Notes: a model not told the origin generated them from the letters alone. 22,666 nt of DNA from an uncultured Eubacteriales bacterium (GCA_902475455.1 CABRZO010000019.1:1-22666), one strand, 5' to 3'. Counted from the first letter of the stretch, positions 6,542-13,254 are shown. Numbers and translations are program-made.

Positions 6542-6619
6542 CCCTGGGACTTTCTTTTTTGAGAGAGCCCGTTTTTTCCAAGAAACACAAGAGCGCCATT
6601 CGGCGCGCGGAGGTAACCA

Positions 6620-8137
6620 ATGACACAAATTTTACAGTGGATCGGCTGGTTCCTGCTCAAGATCTACGAGTTCTTTGAATCCGCCCACATCCCCGCCGCC
6701 TACGCCCTGTCCCTGGTGGTCTTCACCCTGCTGGTGAAGCTGGTGCTGTTCCCCCTGTCCTACAAGGGCAAGAAGAGCATGATGCGTATGACCGCCCTCC
6801 AGGGCAAGATGAAGCAGCTGGAGACCCAGTACGCCAACAACCGGGTGAAGTATCAGGAAGAGGTGCAGAAACTCTACCAGCGGGAGAACGTCAGCCCCAT
6901 GGGCGGCTGCCTCTGGTCCCTGCTCCCCCTGCCCATCCTGATGGGCCTGTACTATATCATCCGCCGGCCCATGCTCTACATGATGAGCATCCCCAACGAC
7001 GCCGTGCAGAAGGCCATCGAGGCGGTGCAGAACGCCGGCTTCACCTTCTCCGGCAACTCTGTTTACCACGAGCTGCAGCTGTCCGGTATGCTGAACAACT
7101 CCGACATCCTCACCGTGGTGCAGAACGCCATCCCGGAGTACGCCGACAAGCTCCACTATATCAACTTCGACCTCTTCGGTATTGACCTGGGCCAGGTGCC
7201 CCAGTTGATGTTCTGGAAGAACTTCAGCACCCTGGGGGTCTGGTGCGCCGTGGGTCTGTTCCTGATTCCCTTGGCGGTCACCGCCCTGAACTTCTGGTAC
7301 ACCCGGTTCAGCATGAAGACCAACCAGTCCCTGACTGCCCCGGAGGAAGAGACCAAGAAGAAAAAGAAGAAAAAGCAGGACGACCGCAAGTCCTCTGCCG
7401 AGCGCTCCAACCAGATGATGATGTGGCTGATGCCCCTGATGTATCTGTGGTTCGGTTACAGCATGCCCGCCGGTATGTGCGTGTACATGGCGGTGAACGC
7501 CCTGTGCACCGTGGGTCAGGACGCCATCTGCGTCAAGATGATGCGCAAATCCTTCCTGGAGATGCAGGAGCAGCAGCGCATCCGGGATGAGCAGGAGAAG
7601 GCGGAACTGGCCGCCCGGAAGGCGGAGATCGCCGAGCGCCGGCGGCTCCAAGAGGAGGCCAACAAGGCCAACAAGGGTAAGAAGAAGGGCAAGAAGGCGG
7701 CTAAAGCCCCCGCAAAACCCGTCAATAAGAATGGCCGCATCGGTATCCGCACCTATGCCCTGGGCCGGGACTATGAGCCCGACCGCTACGGCGGCGTGAC
7801 CCCCTACCGGGATCCCCAGGAGATCATCGACGAGCAGGCGGTGGAGGAGGCCTACAAGTCCAAGCGCCGCCGCAAGGCCAAGGCCGTGGAAGAGGCCATG
7901 GAGCAGGCGGTGGAGGCCGGCGATCTGGAGGCCGTGAAGGCCCTGGAGGCGGAAGAGGCCGCCCTGGCCGAGGCCGAGGAGGCCGCCGCCGAGTCCCTGG
8001 AGCTGGCCGAGGAGACAGATCAGGAGGAAACTCCCCTGTCCGAGCAGGTCTTTGAGGAGATTTTCGAGGAGACCGCCCCCGATGGGGAGCAGGCGCAGCA
8101 GGAGGACGACAACGACAAGCCCTCCGGAGACGCGTAA
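6620..8137 (+). CDS. yidC: YidC/Oxa1 family membrane protein insertase
   Basis: This 505-residue insertase places proteins into the cytoplasmic membrane. The start at 6620 has GGAGGTAA upstream. A first hydrophobic segment (about 27-48) leads into SYKGKKSMMRMTALQGKMKQLE, the cytoplasmic hairpin of the family, then PMGGCLWSLLPLPILMGLYY (about 93-112) and, after residue 250, MMMWLMPLMYLWFGYSMPAG. No lipobox cysteine is seen near the N-terminus. Two features are unusual: a lysine run (about 244-250) just before the late membrane segments, and a long C-terminal tail from about residue 300 that is first basic (GKKKGKKAAKAP) and then a Glu/Ala-rich coiled-coil-like stretch, making the protein longer than Bacillus SpoIIIJ (about 260). 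A tail of this kind could bind ribosomes (inference). Confidence 0.95.
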   Translation: MTQILQWIGWFLLKIYEFFESAHIPAAYALSLVVFTLLVKLVLFPLSYKGKKSMMRMTALQGKMKQLETQYANNRVKYQEEVQKLYQRENVSPMGGCLWSLLPLPILMGLYYIIRRPMLYMMSIPNDAVQKAIEAVQNAGFTFSGNSVYHELQLSGMLNNSDILTVVQNAIPEYADKLHYINFDLFGIDLGQVPQLMFWKNFSTLGVWCAVGLFLIPLAVTALNFWYTRFSMKTNQSLTAPEEETKKKKKKKQDDRKSSAERSNQMMMWLMPLMYLWFGYSMPAGMCVYMAVNALCTVGQDAICVKMMRKSFLEMQEQQRIRDEQEKAELAARKAEIAERRRLQEEANKANKGKKKGKKAAKAPAKPVNKNGRIGIRTYALGRDYEPDRYGGVTPYRDPQEIIDEQAVEEAYKSKRRRKAKAVEEAMEQAVEAGDLEAVKALEAEEAALAEAEEAAAESLELAEETDQEETPLSEQVFEEIFEETAPDGEQAQQEDDNDKPSGDA

Positions 8138-8161
8138 GGAGAAAGGACAGATCACAGGATC

Positions 8162-8935
8162 ATGGAAAAATATATTGAAGTCACCGGCAAGACCGAGGAT
8201 GCGGCCATCAGCGCCGGCCTGGCCCAGCTGGGCCTGGACCGGGACAGCGTGTCCGTGGAAATCCTGGAGCGGGCCAAGACCGGTTTCCTGGGCATCGGCA
8301 GCAGCCCCGCCCGGGTGAAGATCACCTACGAGGCCCCCGATGAGCCCGTGGTGGAGGTTTCCCAGCCCGCCCCTGTGGTTCAGGAGGCCCCCAAGGCTCA
8401 GGAGGAGAAGAAAGCCCCCGTTGTGGAGGAGGTTTCCCAGGCTCCCGTGGCGGAGGCCAAGGAGAGCAAGGCCGTGGCCACCGGGGATAAGGCCCAGCGG
8501 ATCGAGGCCTTCCTGACCGGCCTCATGGAGCACCTGGACAACGACGCCCGGCCCGTCATCACCCTGAACGAGGACGGCAGCTATCATGTGGAGCTGGTGG
8601 GCAGCGACCTGGGGGCCCTGATTGGCCGCCGGGGCGAGACCCTGGACGCCATCCAGCAGCTGACCAACTACTCCATCAACCGGGGCCAGAACAAGCGGGT
8701 GCGCATCCACCTGGACGCGGAGAATTACCGGGCCAAGCGGGAGGAGACTCTGGAGCGGCTGGCCCGCAAGACCGCATCCAAGGCCCTGAAGTATCACCGC
8801 AATATGACCCTGGAGCCCATGAACGCCTACGAGCGCCATGTGATCCACGCGGCGTTGCAGGATTTTGACGGCGTGACCACCTATTCCACCGGCACCGAGC
8901 CCAACCGCCGGGTGGTAGTGGCCTGCGAGCGCTGA
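8162..8935 (+). CDS. jag: RNA-binding protein KhpB (Jag/EloR)
   Basis: This 257-residue protein has three visible parts: an N-terminal Jag domain (MEKYIEVTGKTEDAAISAGL to about 50, with the KTGFLGIG motif), a Pro/Val/Ala/Glu-rich linker (about 60-110), a KH domain with the IGRRGETL GxxG loop, and a C-terminal R3H domain (MNAYERHVIHAALQDF, ending TEPNRRVVV). Jag/KhpB partners KhpA and binds RNAs linked to cell elongation and division in Firmicutes. It follows yidC by 24 bp as usual. The ribosome-binding site is odd: AGGA sits only 2 nt from the ATG, while a better AGGAGAAAGGA is about 14 nt away. In many relatives mnmE follows; here a terminator and a RAYT do. Confidence 0.95.
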   Translation: MEKYIEVTGKTEDAAISAGLAQLGLDRDSVSVEILERAKTGFLGIGSSPARVKITYEAPDEPVVEVSQPAPVVQEAPKAQEEKKAPVVEEVSQAPVAEAKESKAVATGDKAQRIEAFLTGLMEHLDNDARPVITLNEDGSYHVELVGSDLGALIGRRGETLDAIQQLTNYSINRGQNKRVRIHLDAENYRAKREETLERLARKTASKALKYHRNMTLEPMNAYERHVIHAALQDFDGVTTYSTGTEPNRRVVVACER

Positions 8936-8956
8936 GCGGCACTTTACAGCACTTTG

Positions 8957-9000
8957 AAAACTCCCTTCCGGATTTTCAGCAAAATCCGGGAGGGAGTTTT
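8957..9000 (+). terminator. Terminator after jag
   Basis: A 20-bp stem (AAAACTCCCTTCCGGATTTT paired with its near-complement, one G-U) closes a 4-nt CAGC loop, and the descending arm ends in TTTT followed by GTTTC. It ends the rpmH-jag cluster. Confidence 0.85.
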
Positions 9001-9026
9001 GTTTCAGGCAAACTTTGTTGAATGGT

Positions 9027-9050
9027 GTAGGGCGGGGGCTTGCCCCCGCC
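9027..9050 (-). repeat. REP palindrome, copy 2 (upstream of RAYT)
   Basis: The same 24-bp unit as at 388-411 and 9367-9390, in the opposite orientation (GTAG at its left end, TT at the centre). It lies 33 nt before the RAYT start. REP units flanking RAYT genes in inverted orientation are the usual arrangement for this transposase family. Confidence 0.85.
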
Positions 9051-9082
9051 GGGATCTGCCGCAGACAGAAACTGAAAATTAT

Positions 9083-10009
9083 ATGCAAAAGCGAAAGCAT
9101 CCAAGATTAAAACAATATGATTATTCCCAGAATGGTGTTTACTTTGTGACATTCTGTACCAAAAAGCGGGCGCGTATCTTATCCCGTCTTTCTATGTCCC
9201 AGCCCGGCAAAGCCCGCTGTCTGGAGCTGACCCGGGTAGGAGACATGGTGGAAGAACAGATCAAAAACGTGCCAGACGATTTCCCCGGTGTTTTTGTGGA
9301 CCAGTGGGTGATCATGCCGGACCATGTCCATCTGCTGCTGCGGGTGCAGCATCCGGAAGCGTGGGCGGCGGGGGCAAGCCCCCGCCCTACCATAGATGCG
9401 GTGGTCCGGGATATCAAATCCAGATCCGCCCACCAGGCGGGGCGTCCTCTGTGGCAGACCTCCTTTTTCGAGCATGTGGTGCGAAGTGAGCAGGATTATC
9501 GGGAATCGTATGACTATATTGTGCAGAATCCGGCCAAATGGATTGAGAAAGAGTGTGAAAAAAAGCCTATGAAAACAGTGACCTTATACACCGACGGGGC
9601 CTGCAGCGGCAACCCGGGCCCCGGGGGCTGGGCCGCCATCCTGATGTTCGGGGCGCACAAAAAGGAGCTCTCTGGGGGTGAGGCCAACACCACCAACAAC
9701 CGGATGGAGCTCACCGCCGTGATCCGGGGGCTGGAGGCGTTGAAGGAGCCCTGCCAGGTGGAGCTCTACTCCGACTCCAAATATGTCATCGACGCCCTGG
9801 AAAAGGGCTGGGCCAAGGGCTGGCAGGCCCGGGGCTGGGTCAAGAGCGACAAAAAGCCCGCCCTGAACCCGGACCTGTGGCAAAAACTGCTGGAGCTGTG
9901 CGACATCCATCGGGTCAATTTGCACTGGGTCAAGGGCCACGCCTCCAACACCTATAATAACCGCTGCGACGAGCTGGCGGTGGCCCAGTGGCAGCGGATT
10001 AAGGGATAA
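9083..10009 (+). CDS. REP-associated tyrosine transposase (RAYT) fused in frame to RNase HI
   Basis: This frame encodes 308 residues. Residues 1-162 are a Y1/IS200-like RAYT: RKHPRLKQYDYSQNGVYFVTFCT at the N-terminus, MPDHVHLLLRV with the metal-binding HxH pair, and YDYIVQNPAKW with the catalytic-tyrosine region. RAYTs are single-copy HUH endonucleases that act on REP hairpins as single-stranded DNA. No stop follows; translation runs straight into RNase HI (from 9569). A REP copy lies inside the frame (9367-9390), encoding AAGASPRPT in the loop after HVHLLLRV without breaking the frame. The start ATG at 9083 fits family N-termini but has no clear ribosome-binding site; the frame is open back to 8954. 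It may be a real fusion, or an insertion upstream of rnhA with internal initiation. Confidence 0.8.
   Translation: MQKRKHPRLKQYDYSQNGVYFVTFCTKKRARILSRLSMSQPGKARCLELTRVGDMVEEQIKNVPDDFPGVFVDQWVIMPDHVHLLLRVQHPEAWAAGASPRPTIDAVVRDIKSRSAHQAGRPLWQTSFFEHVVRSEQDYRESYDYIVQNPAKWIEKECEKKPMKTVTLYTDGACSGNPGPGGWAAILMFGAHKKELSGGEANTTNNRMELTAVIRGLEALKEPCQVELYSDSKYVIDALEKGWAKGWQARGWVKSDKKPALNPDLWQKLLELCDIHRVNLHWVKGHASNTYNNRCDELAVAQWQRIKG
9367..9390 (+). repeat. REP palindrome, copy 3 (inside the RAYT frame)
   Basis: Identical over 24 bp to 388-411 and inverted relative to 9027-9050. It falls within coding sequence between the HxH strand and the next helix of the RAYT, and its length (24 bp, a multiple of three) keeps the frame open. 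Confidence 0.85.
9569..10009 (+). CDS. rnhA: Ribonuclease HI
   Basis: From the internal ATG at 9569 this is a complete 146-residue RNase HI, which cuts the RNA strand of RNA-DNA hybrids. All catalytic residues are present: D9 (TDGACSGNPGPGGW), E47 (NNRMEL), D69 (YSDSKY), H124 (VKGHA) and D134 (NRCDELA). Length and the basic WAKGWQARGWVK handle match the E. coli type. The same frame is open upstream into the RAYT, so it may be made as a fusion, from its own start, or both. The only upstream purine-rich stretch is GAAAAAAAG, a weak ribosome-binding site, so dependence on translation of the RAYT part is plausible. Confidence 0.93.
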   Translation: MKTVTLYTDGACSGNPGPGGWAAILMFGAHKKELSGGEANTTNNRMELTAVIRGLEALKEPCQVELYSDSKYVIDALEKGWAKGWQARGWVKSDKKPALNPDLWQKLLELCDIHRVNLHWVKGHASNTYNNRCDELAVAQWQRIKG

Positions 10010-10025
10010 AGATTGACAGACAAAG

Positions 10026-10057
10026 AAAACAGGGGAGCCGAAAGGCTCCCCTGTTTT
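10026..10057. terminator. Bidirectional terminator between rnhA and the oxidoreductase gene
   Basis: A perfect 14-bp stem (AAAACAGGGGAGCC / GGCTCCCCTGTTTT) closes a GAAA tetraloop. A-rich and T-rich ends flank it on both sides, so it can serve both convergent genes. Confidence 0.92.
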
Positions 10058-10093
10058 AGTTTGTGGAAAAAGGCCCCGGCCTTTTCAACACGC

Positions 10094-11083
10094 TCAATCC
10101 AGCCCCTCACAGGGATAGACAATGCCCATCTGGGCCCGCAGATGGTCCATGACCTCCATCATGTGGATGGTCTCGCTGTGGGGCATGGAGGGGCACTCCA
10201 GCAGTCCCCGGGAGATGCAGTCGGCGGTCTCCAGCACCTCGTATTCGTAGCCGGTGAGCTGGGCCGGGCAGTCCGCCTGCTCCACCAGCCGGTATTGTTC
10301 GTCATACACCTTGTAGCCCTGGGGGTTGTTGATGTTTTCCACCACCAGATAGCCCCGGGTACCGTAGACGATGCCCTGGCGGTCGGAGAGGCAGTTGCAG
10401 CCGGCGTTTAATACCGCCATTTTTCCGTCCTGCCAGGTCAGGGTCATACTGTCCATGAGATCCACCCCGGTCTCCCCCTTGGTGCAGCTGCCCTGGACAC
10501 CCTGGGCCCGGCCAAAGACCATCTCGGCAAAATTCAGGGCGTACACGCCCACGTCCAGCAGGGCACCCCCGGCCAGCTCCGGCCGCACCAGCCGCTCCTT
10601 GCCGGTGACCGGGTAGCACAGGTTGGCGGTGAGCATTTTTGAGGTGCCGATGATGCCGGAGGCCAGCGCTTCGGCGATTTTTTCCCGCATGGGCTGGTAG
10701 CGGGTCCAGATGGCCTCGGTGACCAGCACCCCCCGGGCCTTGGCGTAGGAGAGGGCCTCCTGGGCCTGCCGGGCGTTGACGGTAAAGGCTTTTTCACACA
10801 GCACATGCTTGCCGTGGTCGGCGCAAAGTTTGATCTGCTGATAGTGGTGGGAGTGGGGGGTGGCGATGTAGACAAAGTCCAGGGCCGGGTCCTCCAGCAT
10901 CTCCTCATAGGACCCATAGGCCCGTTCCGCCCCGTTTTCCATGGCAAAGGTCTGGGCCCGGCCCAGATCCCGGGCGGCCACGGCATAGAGTTTGACGGTA
11001 TCATTTCCGCTGTTGTTGAGTTTGCGGATGGTCTCCGCCATGGTGGCTGCAATGCGGCCGGCCCCCAAAATACCTAAATTCAT
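10094..11083 (-). CDS. Gfo/Idh/MocA family oxidoreductase
   Basis: This 329-residue NAD(P)-dependent dehydrogenase has an N-terminal Rossmann fold (MNLGILGAGRIAATMAETIR, glycine motif GAGRIA), the IATPHSHHYQ strand, and CEKAF at the position of the family's EKP motif, where the lysine is kept and the proline is replaced. The C-terminal part carries GGALLDVGVYALNFAEMVFG, typical of the sugar/dihydrodiol dehydrogenase-like branch. The substrate, probably a sugar or polyol derivative, cannot be told. The start at 11081-11083 has AGGAGG upstream. It is a single-gene unit, convergent with rnhA and divergent from the RHH regulator; a promoter is proposed at 11142-11169. Confidence 0.9.
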   Translation of the reverse strand: MNLGILGAGRIAATMAETIRKLNNSGNDTVKLYAVAARDLGRAQTFAMENGAERAYGSYEEMLEDPALDFVYIATPHSHHYQQIKLCADHGKHVLCEKAFTVNARQAQEALSYAKARGVLVTEAIWTRYQPMREKIAEALASGIIGTSKMLTANLCYPVTGKERLVRPELAGGALLDVGVYALNFAEMVFGRAQGVQGSCTKGETGVDLMDSMTLTWQDGKMAVLNAGCNCLSDRQGIVYGTRGYLVVENINNPQGYKVYDEQYRLVEQADCPAQLTGYEYEVLETADCISRGLLECPSMPHSETIHMMEVMDHLRAQMGIVYPCEGLD

Positions 11084-11141
11084 AAACTGATATCCTCCTC
11101 TGCGGCACCGGAGCGCCGCCCCGGTTTGTCTGTGCCTTCAG

Positions 11142-11169
11142 TATATAACGGGCCGGGGGCCTGTGTCTA
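11142..11169 (-). promoter_or_regulatory. Probable promoter of the oxidoreductase gene
   Basis: On the minus strand TAGACA (5 of 6 to the -35 consensus) is followed after 16 bp by TATATA, about 60 nt upstream of the start codon. No operator-like repeat is seen inside it; the neighbouring palindrome begins about 50 bp away. Confidence 0.5.
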
Positions 11170-11198
11170 GCCGGAAGCCTGGCCTGGGGAAATCCCCA

Positions 11199-11227
11199 TT
11201 GACATGCAAAAATAGATCCGATATAAT
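11199..11227 (+). promoter_or_regulatory. Consensus promoter of the RHH regulator gene
   Basis: TTGACA (11199-11204) and TATAAT (11222-11227) with a 17-bp spacer form a perfect sigma-A consensus. The -10 lies in the left arm of the 50-bp palindrome, so a protein bound there would block RNA polymerase. Confidence 0.9.
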
Positions 11228-11267
11228 CTATATACCATCTGTACAGATGGTATATAGATTATATCGG
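11218..11267. promoter_or_regulatory. Perfect 50-bp palindrome (probable operator)
   Basis: 25-bp arms meet without a loop at a central GTAC. The left arm starts CCGATATAATCTATATACC and the right arm is its exact reverse complement. The predicted transcription start (about 11234) is inside the left arm, so the RNA carries only part of it; this argues against a terminator and for a protein-binding site. The adjacent gene encodes an RHH protein, a likely ligand. Confidence 0.85.
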
Positions 11268-11278
11268 GAGAAAATACC

Positions 11279-11650
11279 ATGTTGGAAGATAACAGTGAGA
11301 AATTGACCATCAATATTTCCGTTGTGGATCTGGGGAAGATTGACTACCTGGTGGAGCAGGGATTTTACGGCAACAGAACGGATTTCCTCCGTACCGCCAT
11401 TAAGAGCCAGCTTCATGGCCATGAGGATTGGCTGAATCGGGAATTTGTGGCGAAAACCATCGACGTTGGCATCGTCCGGCTTGGCCCGGAGGATTTGTCC
11501 GGAAAGCAGTATCAGGACTACACGGTGCTTGGAAAGCTGGTCATAGATCCGGCGGTGGAGCTGGAGGAGCTGAAAACGGTGTTCCGGAGCATCAAAGTGT
11601 TTGGCAAAGTGAAATGCAGCGATGCCATCAAGGCCTTTTATGGGTTATAA
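11279..11650 (+). CDS. Ribbon-helix-helix (CopG-like) transcriptional regulator
   Basis: This 123-residue protein has an N-terminal ribbon-helix-helix: KLTINISVVDLGKIDYLVEQ and FYGNRTDFLRTAIKSQL, where the beta strand TINIS and the NRTDFLR helix fit the fold. The C-terminal half (about 60-123) includes VGIVRLGPEDLSGKQYQDY and RSIKVFGKVKCSD and may be a sensing or oligomerisation part; I do not recognise its ligand. The start at 11279 has GGGAG eight nucleotides upstream. It is a lone gene with a consensus promoter embedded in a perfect palindrome, strongly suggesting autorepression, and it is divergent from the oxidoreductase gene, which it might also control. Confidence 0.82.
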   Translation: MLEDNSEKLTINISVVDLGKIDYLVEQGFYGNRTDFLRTAIKSQLHGHEDWLNREFVAKTIDVGIVRLGPEDLSGKQYQDYTVLGKLVIDPAVELEELKTVFRSIKVFGKVKCSDAIKAFYGL

Positions 11651-11665
11651 GGAAAGACAAAGAGA

Positions 11666-11704
11666 AAGCCGGGGCTGTTGCACCATTTGCAACAGCCCCG
11701 GCTT
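11666..11704. terminator. Bidirectional terminator between the RHH gene and xpt
   Basis: A perfect 16-bp stem (AAGCCGGGGCTGTTGC and its complement) closes a 7-nt loop. It lies between two convergent genes, 16 nt after the regulator stop and 22 nt after the xpt stop. Confidence 0.88.
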
Positions 11705-11725
11705 ATATTTCTTATGTTATGGGGT

Positions 11726-12298
11726 TCAGTCCACAAATTCCACCACGCCGTCCCCCAGCTTGGACACCCGGGCCAGGGATTCCACCCGGATTCCCATTTC
11801 CCTCAGCCGCTGGCCTCCGGGCTGGAAGGCCTTCTCCACGGCGATGCCGCAGCCCACCAGGGTGGCCCCGGCCTGGTTCACCAGATCGATGAGCCCCAGC
11901 ATGGCGGCGCCGTTGGCCAGGAAATCGTCGATGATCAGCACCCGGTCCCCGGGCTTCAGAAATTTCTTGGACACAATCACCGTGTTCACATTGCCGTGGG
12001 TGAAGCTGGTGACGGTGGTGGAGTAAACCTCCCCGGCGATGTTCTTGGTCTTGCTCTTCTTGGCGAAGATGACGGGCACGTCAAACTCCAGGGCGGCCAC
12101 GCAGGCGATGCCAATGCCGCTGGCCTCGATGGTCAGGATCTTGTTGACGCCGTCCTCCTTGAACAGCCGGTACCACTCCCGGCCCATCTCCTGGTAGAGC
12201 TTCACGTCCATCTGGTGGTTCAAAAAGCTGTCCACCTTCAGCACGTCCCCCTGTTCGATGGTGCCGTCCCGGCGAATGCGGTCCTCCAGCAGCTTCAT
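11726..12298 (-). CDS. xpt: Xanthine phosphoribosyltransferase
   Basis: This 190-residue purine salvage enzyme converts xanthine and PRPP to XMP. It matches Bacillus Xpt along its length: VLKVDSFLNHQMD near residue 20, ILTIEASGIGIA, the PRPP-binding motif VLIIDDFLANGAA near 125-137, and VEKAFQPGG and RVESLARV at the C-terminus. The start MKLLEDRI is at 12296-12298, with AGGGAG about ten nucleotides upstream; the frame is open further upstream but that part overlaps the promoter. In Bacillus xpt is under a purine riboswitch; I see no such fold in the short leader here. It is next to a second phosphoribosyltransferase gene but has its own promoter. Confidence 0.93.
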   Translation of the reverse strand: MKLLEDRIRRDGTIEQGDVLKVDSFLNHQMDVKLYQEMGREWYRLFKEDGVNKILTIEASGIGIACVAALEFDVPVIFAKKSKTKNIAGEVYSTTVTSFTHGNVNTVIVSKKFLKPGDRVLIIDDFLANGAAMLGLIDLVNQAGATLVGCGIAVEKAFQPGGQRLREMGIRVESLARVSKLGDGVVEFVD

Positions 12299-12341
12299 CC
12301 TTCCACGCTCCCTCTCTCGGTTGGTTTTTGATATAACCAAT

Positions 12342-12370
12342 ATTGTAGCGCCTGGGACCTTTCGGGGCAA
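12342..12370 (-). promoter_or_regulatory. Probable xpt promoter
   Basis: On the minus strand TTGCCC (12365-12370) and TACAAT (12342-12347) are 17 bp apart, about 45 nt upstream of the xpt start. Confidence 0.65.
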
Positions 12371-12421
12371 CCCCTTTTTTTCGCTTTGCGACATTTTTCC
12401 CCGTGCCGGTCCAAAAACAAG

Positions 12422-12455
12422 GCCCCGGCCGGAGACAACAGCTCCGGGCCGGGGC
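12422..12455 (-). terminator. Terminator after the second phosphoribosyltransferase gene
   Basis: On the minus strand a GC-rich stem (GCCCCGGCCCGGAG / CTCCGGCCGGGGC, one bulged C) is followed by CTTGTTTTTGG. It lies 25 nt after the stop of the upstream gene and before the xpt promoter, so the two genes are separate units. Confidence 0.8.
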
Positions 12456-12479
12456 AATGGTGTTTCAATTGTGGAAAAC

Positions 12480-13037
12480 TCAGTCCAGGGGCTGGCCCTG
12501 GCCGTTGAACAGAGGCAGCTTCTCCAGGAAGATGATATCCTCCCGGTCGGCGGCCTCCCCCTCCGCCAGCACCGCCATCTTACCCACGATGACGCCGCCG
12601 GCCTCCTTCACCAGGTGCTCCATGGCCGCCAGGCTCTCGCCGGTGGAGATCACGTCGTCCAGGATCAGCACCCGCTTGCCCGCCATCTTCTTGGCATCGC
12701 TGCCGTCCATAAACAGCTCCTGGGTGCCCTTGGTGGTGATGGACTCGTATTTGACGGAGAACACCCCGTCCATATAGGCCTTGGCGGCCTTCCGGGCCAG
12801 CAGATACTCGTTGCGGCCGGACTGCCGGGCCATCTCGTGGATCAGGGGGATGGCCTTGGCCTCCGGGGCAATGATGTAATCGTACTCCGGGGCCCGCTTC
12901 AACAGTTCCCGGGCGCAGGCTACCGTCAGCTCCACGTCGCCAAAGACCACAAATCCGGCAATCATCAGATCGTCTCCGATGCTGCTCAGCTTCAGCTGCC
13001 GGGTGAGGCCGGCCACCTTCAGTTCATAGGTCATCAT
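12480..13037 (-). CDS. Adenine/purine-type phosphoribosyltransferase
   Basis: This 185-residue type I phosphoribosyltransferase starts MMTYELKVAGLTRQLKL. It has FGDVELTVACARELL, EAKAIPLIHEMARQ and the PRPP loop VLILDDVISTGES (about residues 125-137). Proteins of this kind are usually labelled adenine phosphoribosyltransferase in Clostridia, but the base specificity cannot be read from sequence alone. Start codons at 13037 or 13034 both fit; AAGG lies about 8 nt upstream of the first. A longer frame to 13127 runs through the leader hairpin and is unlikely to be translated. It shares the salvage theme with xpt and with the divergent nucleoside-type ABC transporter, and has an attenuator-like hairpin in its leader. 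Confidence 0.85.
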   Translation of the reverse strand: MMTYELKVAGLTRQLKLSSIGDDLMIAGFVVFGDVELTVACARELLKRAPEYDYIIAPEAKAIPLIHEMARQSGRNEYLLARKAAKAYMDGVFSVKYESITTKGTQELFMDGSDAKKMAGKRVLILDDVISTGESLAAMEHLVKEAGGVIVGKMAVLAEGEAADREDIIFLEKLPLFNGQGQPLD

Positions 13038-13097
13038 ACTTAAAACCTTCGCTTCCTGGCCCCCGGGGCCTAAAAAATTTTTTGGTTTTTCTTCCGG

Positions 13098-13119
13098 AAA
13101 AAAGCCCGGGATGCCGGGC
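13098..13119 (-). terminator. Attenuator-like hairpin in the phosphoribosyltransferase leader
   Basis: On the minus strand GCCCGG-CATC-CCGGGC is followed directly by six T residues. It lies after the promoter at 13136-13163 and about 60 nt before the start codon, so full expression requires read-through. No competing antiterminator fold was obvious. Confidence 0.65.
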
Positions 13120-13135
13120 CCAAACAATCAATCTT

Positions 13136-13163
13136 ATTGTAAAACCTTTTGAAAAAAAGTCAA
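13136..13163 (-). promoter_or_regulatory. Promoter of the second phosphoribosyltransferase gene
   Basis: On the minus strand TTGACT (13158-13163) and TACAAT (13136-13141) lie 16 bp apart. The expected start site is near 13129, about 90 nt from the start codon. Confidence 0.75.
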
Positions 13164-13254
13164 TCGCCAGTTTGCCCCGGGGGTTTTGGCGCTAGTGTGA
13201 AATTAGTGTAAAATCAGCTCGGATTTTTTTGTGCACTTTGAAAGGAAGTGGGAA

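Noticed and set aside
6632..9100. 822-codon open frame antisense to yidC and jag
   Set aside because: It mirrors GC-rich third positions of the real genes; the translation is low-complexity Leu/Gly/His-rich with no family features.
11218..11267. Palindrome as an intrinsic terminator
   Set aside because: It has no loop, no T tract, and overlaps a consensus promoter whose start point lies inside it.
12299..12345. Purine riboswitch in the xpt leader
   Set aside because: The leader between the proposed promoter and the start is under 50 nt and shows no three-way junction or conserved G-box core.
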